From Flavobacteriales bacterium (GTDB lineage Bacteria > Bacteroidota > Bacteroidia > Flavobacteriales_E > Vicingaceae), in contig DNDT01000380.1 of the NCBI GenBank assembly GCA_003487525.1, positions 1 through 7,891 of the forward strand: a stretch of DNA of 7,891 bases, in the 5' to 3' direction. The notes under the pieces are model-generated. The model was not told the origin of the DNA. It did no database searches and worked only from the letters and a program-made list of their open reading frames with translations. Shown one piece after another: positions 1-5,995 of the stretch. The translations under genes and the position numbers were made by a program. Numbering within the stretch: position 1 is the first letter of the stretch; each line of letters begins with the position of its first letter.

Positions 1-49
1 TTCCAGATTACTCATACGTACAAGTCAAGCGTGCATGGCCATCGTGAAC

Positions 50-64
50 CCTGCCTGCGGCAGG
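50..64. repeat. Small GC-rich perfect hairpin in the left intergenic end
   Basis: CCTGCC (50-55) and GGCAGG (59-64) form a perfect 6-bp stem around a 3-base TGC loop. The motif GGCAGGTA occurs at 59-66 and again at 97-104, and ACCGG (68-72) can pair with CCGGT (82-86). This GC-rich patch contrasts with the AT-richer surroundings. It lies downstream of the aminopeptidase gene, which is read leftwards, but no T-run follows the stem in that direction, so it is not a typical rho-independent terminator. It may be a degenerate copy of a dispersed intergenic palindrome; this cannot be tested from one window. No gene is supported in 1-176. Confidence 0.4.
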
Positions 65-176
65 TAAACCGGAGCACAAGGCCGGTCGCGCTGTCGGGCA
101 GGTAGATTTCTGATTTTAGAGTTATGTACGTTCCTGATATAGGTTGATCAGCCGACTTACCTCCTCCCCAACTCTC

Positions 177-2156
177 CTACTTACTAATTACAACTTCCTG
201 TTTATCAGAATAATTACCATCCCTTACCTCAACCACATAAATACCCGGTATCAAATCGCTTACATTCAACCTGATCACTTTTCCGAAAATCTTTTTTCGC
301 TCCAGTACAATGCACCCTTTGCTATCGTATACCAATATTCTCGCAGATTGTAGTACTTGTCTCGCTGAGATTGTGATTGATTCAGTTGCAGGGTTAGGAA
401 ATACATCAAAGTATGGGATTTCTTCTTCGATCAGATCAGTTCCCAGATCAATGGTCGGATTCTTTAATACCACACCTTCGGCATTGAGCACCCAATTGTT
501 GGGATCTACGGTTATTCCCGTAATCTTTCCGGCAACATGCGGAACAATAACCTCTTTTTTGGTTTGATCGATGTACAACCTGATCATGGTATCCGGGTCG
601 GCAAGCCTGCTGACAGACAATTCCAGATCCATCACAAACAACGGTGTGACCGAAGATGCGGACACAACCTGATCGATGATCATGTCAAGGTTTCCATACT
701 TGTCCTGGTTCCAGTTGATATTATACAGCGGAAATCCTTCTCCAAAATACCACTGGTTGAAAAATTGATCAAGGTTCATGCCGGCAGTGTTTTCCATGAC
801 CTTTTTAAAATCCATGCCGGTTGCATTTGAATTTCCGTACAGTCTTGAGTATTCCTTCATTCCTTCAAAAAACAAGCTGTCGTTGTCCATCTCGAAGCGA
901 AGCATATGCAAAAGAAATGCGCCCTTATTGTAACTCAATGACGAGCTGAAAATTCGACCAACTTTGGTTGTATCATCCACATAAACACTTCCTGTCGGGC
1001 TGTTCAAGGCAGAATTCTCCGTATCTGTCAACCATGTGCTTGTCAAACTGGTGTCCCAATTCTGCAAAAACACGTATTCCGCATAACTTGCAAATCCCTC
1101 GTTGACCCAGATATCCTTCCAGCTTTTACATGTCACGTTGTCCCCAAACCATTGGTGCGCAAGTTCATGACTGGTCAGGTCCGTATGAAATGACCCCTGG
1201 CTGGTCATCGTCTGGTGCTCCATTCCCCCGCCAAAGGGTGCCATGCAGTGACCATATTTCTCTTTATGGAACGGATACAATCCGAATTTTTCTGAAAAAA
1301 CCTCAATCATGTCCGCGGTTTTGTCAATTTCAGCCTTGAAATATGGCAATGTCTGGGGATTGTTGTAGATGTAATTTACCACCTTGATGGAATCATTCAG
1401 GCCCTTCGGTTTGGCATATATGGTGTAATCGACGTATTCGGCCACCGTTACCGAAATCAGGTAGTACGAAATTGGATACCTCGATTTCCATTCATATCGT
1501 TTTTTGCCTGAAGGCAAGATGGTAATGTTCTCCAACACACCGTTGGAACCTGCCAGGTTGGTCGCACTTGTGGTAATCCAAACCTCGCTGGAGTCAGCCT
1601 TGTCCGAGAGGGATTGCTTAACCGGAAACCACTCATACGCTGCGTAGGGCTCACTTAAGCTCCAGGTTACGCTGTTTCCCCAGGTTGGAGATGTTCCTGT
1701 CGAAAATCCATCACCAATGGCTGCACCGCCACCTGTTGGCGCAGTCCCCCTGTAATATACCCGGATATAAAAAGGCGTATTCGCCGCAATAGGCGCACCA
1801 ACATTCACGGACACAACACCAGTAGAATTTCTTGAGAAGGTTTTCTTAGCGGCACCCAACAGGATGCTGTCGATGAAGTAATTATTGTGCAGTTCAAACT
1901 CCATGGCTGAAATTTGAGCCAGTGACCTGGCACCGATTGTTCCTACCCCTTCTATGTAAGTGACGTTGTTTTCAATTTTTAAATCGAGTTTGTAGTAATT
2001 GACGTCGTAATTGGCAGTCGATTTAAGCCCTTTATCGTTATGTACTCTGTACGAGTCGTTGAACCGCTCTTTTGCGCCGCATGCCTGTTTTTCCTGGGCC
2101 TGTATTGTGTTTGAAAATAACACCAACCATGCCGCAACCAAAGATAGTCTGCTCAT
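177..2156 (-). CDS. Secreted M1-family zinc aminopeptidase with T9SS type A sorting domain
   Basis: This 659-residue protein is an exported metallopeptidase expected to remove N-terminal residues from peptides outside the cell or at its surface. Residues 1-20 form a signal peptide (Arg3, a hydrophobic core, likely cleavage after TIQA). An N-terminal beta domain of the M1 type covers about 45-240. The catalytic domain (about 265-475) has HELAH at 330-334, with zinc ligands His330 and His334, base Glu331, and third ligand Glu353 in NEGFASY. The exopeptidase motif reads GGGMEH (309-314) rather than GAMEN, and Tyr409 in SYNKGA fits the transition-state tyrosine. A beta sandwich (about 480-565) follows, and the large helical C-terminal domain of long M1 enzymes is absent. 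Residues 580-659 form the sorting domain, with FPNPA near its start and GIYVVEV near its end, so the tail is probably removed on type IX export. The ATG start is supported by the signal peptide and a promoter-like box 18 bases upstream. No functional link to the neighbouring signalling genes is evident. Confidence 0.93.
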   Translation of the reverse strand: MSRLSLVAAWLVLFSNTIQAQEKQACGAKERFNDSYRVHNDKGLKSTANYDVNYYKLDLKIENNVTYIEGVGTIGARSLAQISAMEFELHNNYFIDSILLGAAKKTFSRNSTGVVSVNVGAPIAANTPFYIRVYYRGTAPTGGGAAIGDGFSTGTSPTWGNSVTWSLSEPYAAYEWFPVKQSLSDKADSSEVWITTSATNLAGSNGVLENITILPSGKKRYEWKSRYPISYYLISVTVAEYVDYTIYAKPKGLNDSIKVVNYIYNNPQTLPYFKAEIDKTADMIEVFSEKFGLYPFHKEKYGHCMAPFGGGMEHQTMTSQGSFHTDLTSHELAHQWFGDNVTCKSWKDIWVNEGFASYAEYVFLQNWDTSLTSTWLTDTENSALNSPTGSVYVDDTTKVGRIFSSSLSYNKGAFLLHMLRFEMDNDSLFFEGMKEYSRLYGNSNATGMDFKKVMENTAGMNLDQFFNQWYFGEGFPLYNINWNQDKYGNLDMIIDQVVSASSVTPLFVMDLELSVSRLADPDTMIRLYIDQTKKEVIVPHVAGKITGITVDPNNWVLNAEGVVLKNPTIDLGTDLIEEEIPYFDVFPNPATESITISARQVLQSARILVYDSKGCIVLERKKIFGKVIRLNVSDLIPGIYVVEVRDGNYSDKQEVVISK

Positions 2157-2174
2157 TGTAGTTTTTATGTTCTG

Positions 2175-2182
2175 TAAAAGTA
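2175..2182 (-). promoter_or_regulatory. Putative -7 box upstream of the aminopeptidase gene
   Basis: On the minus strand this reads TACTTTTA, matching the Bacteroidota -7 consensus TAnnTTTG except at the last base. Eighteen bases separate it from the ATG. No clear TTG is found at the expected -33 position, so the call rests on the -7 match and on the same octamer standing at the same distance from the start of the 2263-4179 gene. Confidence 0.35.
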
Positions 2183-2231
2183 GGCAATTGACGTCTTGGT
2201 TGGGCAGCCTTTTTTAGGTAGAATTAACTTT

Positions 2232-2261
2232 CCAAATAACCAAATAACCAAATAACCAAAT
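2232..2261. repeat. Tandem octanucleotide repeat, CCAAATAA x 3.75
   Basis: Three perfect copies of CCAAATAA (2232-2239, 2240-2247, 2248-2255) are followed by a partial copy CCAAAT (2256-2261). The array begins one base beyond the TGA of the phosphatase gene and lies about 50 bases upstream of the putative -7 box of the aminopeptidase gene. A perfect octamer array can gain or lose units by strand slippage, so it could vary promoter strength or simply be neutral. Confidence 0.85.
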
Positions 2262-2262
2262 C

Positions 2263-4179
2263 TCAATGACCTACTCTCACTCCTATCACACAAATATCAT
2301 CCACCTGATCTCTTCTGCCTTTCCATTCCTTAATGGCCTTATTTAAGAGTTCTTTCTGCCTTGGCATTGACTCGGATTGAATCGAAACAATCAGTTTTTT
2401 GAAGCGGGCTGACATAAACTTTTTACCCCTGTCCCCTCCAAACTGATCGGCAAAACCATCCGAAAAAATGTAGATGCTATCGCCAGGCAGAAGATCAATA
2501 TGATGGGTCTGAAATGGTGTTATGTTGTGGTAGACTCCAATGGGCTGCTTGCTTGCTCTTATTTCCGTTAATTCACCATTCCGCACCAACCACAACGGAT
2601 TGTGTGCTCCTGCATATCGCAATCTGTAACCGGAAAATGCACATAATGCAACGTCCATTCCGTCCATCACGTCTTCCTCACTCTTTTCAAATTCTTCAAT
2701 GACCATTTCACGGGTCTTGTCCAGGATCAAACCCGGATCCGTAAGTCCAAACTCACGAACCGAGCGGTTTAATGCGTTGTTGCAAACGACCGAAACCATT
2801 GCTCCGGGAACGCCATGTCCTGTGCAATCGGCCGCAGCAATTAAAACATCATTCTCGGTCACTTCCAGCCAATAAAAATCTCCGGCAATGATGTCTTTAG
2901 GTTTATACAACACAAAGGAGTCCGGTAAATGCTGCTCTACCAGTTTGAGAGGTGGTAAAATGGCCGATTGAATTCTTCTGGCATAGGTAATGCTGCTTTT
3001 GATTTCTTTGTGCGCTTCTTCAATCTTTGCTTTCTGCCGCCTGATTTTTCGATCACTCGATTCAAGATCGGAGGCCATTTTATTGAACGATTTGGCCAAA
3101 ACCATCAACTCCTTATTGCCCATTTCGGGCACCCTCTTGCTCAAATGCCCGCTCCCGACACTCAGTGCCGCACTTGAAACCAGTTTTATCGGGCGGGTAA
3201 TGAAATTTGTGTTGATTAAAAGAATGACGAACAAAACCAGCAGTCCGAAAGCGAACAATCCAATTTTTCGAATCAGGTTATTTCGAAGCAAATCCTTTTG
3301 AAGGGTCAGATCCTTTCTGAGTCGGACCACAAATGAATTGGTCAGCGTCGAGCCTTCTCTTTCGCTGTAGACATAGAACGTTCCGATTTCCCTTTCATCG
3401 GTGCTTTCGGTAATCAGGCTGTCTTTTTTCTGCAAAAAAATAGACCTTATCATGGACGCTTCACCCTCGGTCAGTTCCAGGTCCGATGCGAATGAATAAG
3501 GAAAACTCGGATTGACAAAAATATCCATCGACAGCACCTCCTCCCTGTTTTTACTTATCTCCGAAATGATTTTTTTAACCGCTTCGGACAAGGCATTCAC
3601 TTCTTTGGACACTACATTTAACCGAATGACGTAATTCTGATCGACACTTGATTGGTACGACCATTTCTCCAGCTTTCGGTTGCCGAGATTTATGCTAAAA
3701 TCCTCCAGAACAAAGTCGTTGTTGGCCAAAACGTTTTTAATGTATTTCTTGATATCATCGCCTTGTTCAAAAGCGTTTTTGCCAATTGCACTGTCATCGG
3801 TAGAATTAATTATGTTTCCGTCTTCCCTGATCACTTCGATCGATTCTGTCAGGGTGTCCATGCCAATCAAGGCTGCAATGCTTTTCAGATTCGCCGTTTC
3901 GATCGAATCGCTGGTCGAAAAATACAATTCGCGTAATTCCCATGATGCAAGTTCAATGCGGTTGTTGAGCTTGCCTTCTATCATTCCAATGCTGAAATTC
4001 TGGAAATCAAGCAGTCCCGAAATTTCACTCCTCAGTGCTTCGCTCTGCTGCTGATTCTTTTCATTTAGCACGCGTTTAATTTCTCCGTACGACACCCATC
4101 CGACGATCAGAAAAATTATGAATTCGGGTATCGCGACGCTCCAGATGAGTCTCTTAAAAAGTGTTCCGGACTTATTCAA
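2263..4179 (-). CDS. SiaA-like membrane phosphatase: extracytoplasmic sensor, HAMP, SpoIIE/PP2C domain
   Basis: This 638-residue inner-membrane protein is predicted to dephosphorylate a Ser/Thr-phosphorylated partner, most likely the SiaC protein encoded nearby. A transmembrane helix (about 11-29) is followed by a large extracytoplasmic region (about 31-303). Its stretch around 113-134 (SIEVIREDGNIINS) resembles a Cache/PAS-like sensor fold. A second helix (about 304-326), a HAMP domain (327-379, starting ITRPI) and a short coiled coil (to about 395) connect to the phosphatase domain (about 398-638). Metal-binding aspartates are visible: Asp434 in GDFYW, Asp451 in DCTGHGVPG, Asp506/509 in MDGMD, Asp574 in FSDGF and Asp627/628 in DQVDD. 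The layout matches P. aeruginosa SiaA. No ATG is available upstream of Met66, which would lose the first helix; in-frame TAA at 4192-4194 leaves TTG (4177-4179) or CTG (4189-4191), and TTG is chosen because of its spacing from the upstream box. The gene is divergent from the kinase-SiaC operon. Confidence 0.9.
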   Translation of the reverse strand: MNKSGTLFKRLIWSVAIPEFIIFLIVGWVSYGEIKRVLNEKNQQQSEALRSEISGLLDFQNFSIGMIEGKLNNRIELASWELRELYFSTSDSIETANLKSIAALIGMDTLTESIEVIREDGNIINSTDDSAIGKNAFEQGDDIKKYIKNVLANNDFVLEDFSINLGNRKLEKWSYQSSVDQNYVIRLNVVSKEVNALSEAVKKIISEISKNREEVLSMDIFVNPSFPYSFASDLELTEGEASMIRSIFLQKKDSLITESTDEREIGTFYVYSEREGSTLTNSFVVRLRKDLTLQKDLLRNNLIRKIGLFAFGLLVLFVILLINTNFITRPIKLVSSAALSVGSGHLSKRVPEMGNKELMVLAKSFNKMASDLESSDRKIRRQKAKIEEAHKEIKSSITYARRIQSAILPPLKLVEQHLPDSFVLYKPKDIIAGDFYWLEVTENDVLIAAADCTGHGVPGAMVSVVCNNALNRSVREFGLTDPGLILDKTREMVIEEFEKSEEDVMDGMDVALCAFSGYRLRYAGAHNPLWLVRNGELTEIRASKQPIGVYHNITPFQTHHIDLLPGDSIYIFSDGFADQFGGDRGKKFMSARFKKLIVSIQSESMPRQKELLNKAIKEWKGRRDQVDDICVIGVRVGH

Positions 4180-4197
4180 AGGTGATTTCAGTTATTC

Positions 4198-4205
4198 TAA
4201 AAGTA
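4198..4205 (-). promoter_or_regulatory. Putative -7 box upstream of the SiaA-like phosphatase gene
   Basis: On the minus strand this reads TACTTTTA, preceded by GC, and ends 18 bases before the TTG start. Octamer and spacing are the same as upstream of the aminopeptidase gene. It fits TAnnTTTG except for the last base. No good -33 TTG is present. If real, it supports TTG rather than the CTG 12 bases nearer the box. Confidence 0.35.
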
Positions 4206-4457
4206 GCAAATATTGATAACCTGTGATTTACCGTCCTATGGCTCTTGATTATTCCTTCAAACTCTCTCAACTTTCCTTTTGGATTTATTTTTTTTGGCAC
4301 GTAATGTTGTGGTTTTAGGCAAAGCATTTGATATATCGGAAATTTGGTGTCAGAAGGAGAACACGATTACATTCACGGGAAACGAATTGCTCGGGATTAT
4401 GTCCATTTCCCTCTTTAATATCGCTCTTTTCAGGCCCGGAGACGTTGATAACTTAAC
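4206..4457. other. Divergent intergenic region without a supported gene
   Basis: Together with its flanks this is the 324-base gap (4180-4503) between the divergent phosphatase and kinase genes. It contains a T-rich run (about 4271-4295) and two direct copies of TTGATAAC (4213-4220 and 4445-4452), one towards each end. A reading frame on the plus strand is open from 4249 to 4479 but has no ATG near its beginning, no recognisable protein features, and its stop falls in the putative kinase promoter. No tRNA, terminator or riboswitch structure was recognised. The region is much longer than the 106-base gap at 2157-2262, so room for regulator binding or a small RNA exists, without direct evidence. 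Confidence 0.4.
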
Positions 4458-4487
4458 TTGCTATCTATTTAAAAACCTCTAAATTTA
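4458..4487 (+). promoter_or_regulatory. Putative Bacteroidota-type promoter of the kinase-SiaC operon
   Basis: TTG at 4458-4460 and TAAATTTA at 4480-4487 are separated by 19 bases. This fits the Bacteroidota primary-sigma pattern of TTG near -33 and TAnnTTTG near -7, with a mismatch only at the last base of the -7 box. The box ends 16 bases before the ATG at 4504, implying a very short leader. It is the best promoter match in the window and would drive both plus-strand genes. Confidence 0.5.
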
Positions 4488-4503
4488 TTGGCGAATTACG
4501 CCT

Positions 4504-5598
4504 ATGAATGAGATAATAAACAACCCAATACACAGATTATTCGGACAGCTTAAAGAAGACGACATGACCCTCCTCTATTCAGGAGCCTTTTCGGACAACG
4601 TCACCGAACGGATCATTGATCTCAGTGGAACGCATTTTGAAAAAAATCCCGAACTGATTAAGCTGCACCGAAAATCAGGTTTTTTGATTGCCGAGTGTTT
4701 CCAAAACATTGTACGCCATAACGAGAGCGACATTCAAAACGGATTTTTCGTTTCCAGAAATGCCCATGGCAATCAGTTCATCGCTTCCGGAAATGTGGTG
4801 CGTAGCAACATGATACCGGATTTGTCCGAAAAACTCGATCATCTGAATCAACTGAGCAAGGAGGAACTAAAGGAAATTTACCTCAAAACACTGTCAAACG
4901 ATCAGATCAGTGAAAAGGGAGGGGCCGGATTGGGTTTAATTGAAATGGCGCGTAAAACAGGAAACAAACTGGATTACTTTTTTGAACCAATTGACACGGA
5001 GCTATCCTACTTCTACTTTCAGTTGAAATTCGAATTACCTCAGGGAGATGACCACAAGGCAGGCGAGGAATACAATTTGGCACATTCGATCGAAATGCGC
5101 AAGCAAATGCTTGACAGGAATTTATTAATTCTTTACAAAGGTGACGTCTCGAAGGAAACCATTCTTCCGATGACGGAAATGATTGAACAAAGTGTATCAC
5201 AGCTGGCCGAAAATGCCATTCACGAAAAGAAAACAATCATTGTTCTCATTGAACTGCTTCAGAACATGTCCATTCACGGTATGAGAACCAATGGCAAACA
5301 GGATGGAATGTTTGCCCTTGGAATAAAAGACGGAAAATTTATTCTTTCAGGCTCCAACTTTACGGACACGGAAGGAAAAAACAAACTGTCGGATTATCTT
5401 CCAAAACTTGCCAAAATGAATTTGGAAGAAATAAACAACGAATACCGCAGGGTTCTGAAAGAAGGGGATCCAAGCAATGTAAAAGGATCCAGTCTGGGTT
5501 TGATAGAGATTTCGAGGAGGTGCAGCGCACCCCTGGTCTATGACTTCGAGGAAATTGAAACGAACACGTATTTATATTCTCTGCGACTTGTAATTTGA
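4504..5598 (+). CDS. siaB: SiaB-family protein kinase with two tandem GHKL-like domains
   Basis: This cytoplasmic protein (364 residues, no membrane segment) is predicted to phosphorylate the SiaC protein encoded 8 bases downstream, as SiaB does in P. aeruginosa. SiaB proteins are usually single-domain and about half this length. Here the same pattern appears twice. Domain 1 (about 1-179) has an N-box-like motif ECFQN (Glu64, Asn68), His72, and a glycine-rich ATP-lid motif GGAGLGLIEMARK (139-151). Domain 2 (about 206-364) has ELLQN (Glu250, Asn254), His258, and KGSSLGLIEISRR (327-339). A charged linker at about 180-205 joins them. The halves also share the opening LLYSG/ILYKG, a segment of the type LxKLxxLxxEELxxxY before the glycine motif, and the closing beta-strand pair. 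Domain 2 has lost the double glycine and one glycine of the GxG, so it may bind ATP poorly or act as a partner-binding domain. The ATG follows a good promoter-like element; no Shine-Dalgarno sequence is seen. Family assignment rests on motif pattern and the SiaC neighbour. Confidence 0.82.
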   Translation: MNEIINNPIHRLFGQLKEDDMTLLYSGAFSDNVTERIIDLSGTHFEKNPELIKLHRKSGFLIAECFQNIVRHNESDIQNGFFVSRNAHGNQFIASGNVVRSNMIPDLSEKLDHLNQLSKEELKEIYLKTLSNDQISEKGGAGLGLIEMARKTGNKLDYFFEPIDTELSYFYFQLKFELPQGDDHKAGEEYNLAHSIEMRKQMLDRNLLILYKGDVSKETILPMTEMIEQSVSQLAENAIHEKKTIIVLIELLQNMSIHGMRTNGKQDGMFALGIKDGKFILSGSNFTDTEGKNKLSDYLPKLAKMNLEEINNEYRRVLKEGDPSNVKGSSLGLIEISRRCSAPLVYDFEEIETNTYLYSLRLVI

Positions 5599-5606
5599 CT
5601 TAAAAC

Positions 5607-5987
5607 ATGGAAGATTTAAAACGCGATAAAACTGAAATGACTCCGGAAGTTAACCTGAGTCTTGGTGGTAAATTACTCATTCAAGGCAGGTCCTTTCCAG
5701 AGGATGTCGGCGCTTTTTTTGATCCCATAAGTGAATGGATCGAATCCTATACCGAACAAGCCGCCGAATCGACAGAGCTAAAAGTGTTCTTTGAATATTA
5801 CAATTCATCTACTGCTCGCCGCATTACAGAGCTGATTTTTGGACTGGAGGAAATTATTGACCTGGGTAAAAATGTGAAGGTAATCTGGTGTTATAAAGCC
5901 GGTGACGTAATCATGAAAGAAAACGGTGAGGAAATTAAAAGCGTGGTGCAGCTACCGTTCGAAATCAGGGAAGTGAACGCCTCTTAA
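5607..5987 (+). CDS. siaC: SiaC-family regulatory phosphoprotein (DUF1987 type)
   Basis: This 126-residue soluble protein is the likely switch element: its phosphorylation state, set by the upstream kinase and by phosphatases, would decide whether it binds an output partner. Length and layout fit SiaC: an N-terminal strand pair with GGKLLIQGRSFPED (20-33), an amphipathic helix containing FFDPISEWIESY (37-48), a strand LKVFFEYYNSS (58-68), a helix, and a strand containing VKVIWCYKAGD (89-99). P. aeruginosa SiaC is phosphorylated on Thr68; the matching loop here is NSST (66-69), so Ser67, Ser68 or Thr69 is the candidate acceptor. The ATG lies 8 bases after the kinase stop, indicating one operon. 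The known partner SiaD, a diguanylate cyclase, is not encoded in this window, so the target here is unknown. The stop overlaps that of the convergent phosphatase gene. Confidence 0.85.
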   Translation: MEDLKRDKTEMTPEVNLSLGGKLLIQGRSFPEDVGAFFDPISEWIESYTEQAAESTELKVFFEYYNSSTARRITELIFGLEEIIDLGKNVKVIWCYKAGDVIMKENGEEIKSVVQLPFEIREVNAS

Positions 5988-5995
5988 AATTTTAA
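5984..5995. other. 12-bp palindrome carrying the overlapping stops of two convergent genes
   Basis: TTAAAATTTTAA is a perfect palindrome. The plus-strand TAA of the SiaC gene (5985-5987) and the minus-strand TAA of the second phosphatase gene (5984-5986) are both read from its left arm, so the coding regions overlap by four bases. No room is left for a terminator between the genes; transcripts from both sides must end inside, or run antisense into, the opposite gene. Confidence 0.9.

Noticed and set aside
1..15. Minus-strand ATG at 13-15 running off the left edge (MSNLE), possibly the start of the next gene
   Set aside because: Only five codons are visible and no promoter-like element is clear upstream, so a gene cannot be supported.
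1..105. Plus-strand frame open from the window edge to a TAG at 103-105, possibly the end of a gene
   Set aside because: The translation is short, rich in Arg, Ser and Pro, and coincides with the GC-rich hairpin patch; nothing resembles a protein family.
2990..4054. Plus-strand open frames of about 60-124 codons inside the first phosphatase gene (for example 3680-4054 and 2990-3301)
   Set aside because: They are antisense to a well-supported coding region with clear domains; their translations show no family features.
4279..4482. A 67-codon plus-strand open frame in the divergent intergenic region
   Set aside because: It begins at TTG with no ribosome-binding signal, shows no recognisable protein features, and its stop codon falls within the putative promoter of the kinase operon. 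Chance openness is the simpler explanation.
4907..5236. Minus-strand 109-codon open frame inside the kinase gene
   Set aside because: It is antisense to the two-domain kinase, whose frame has conserved motifs on both sides of this stretch.
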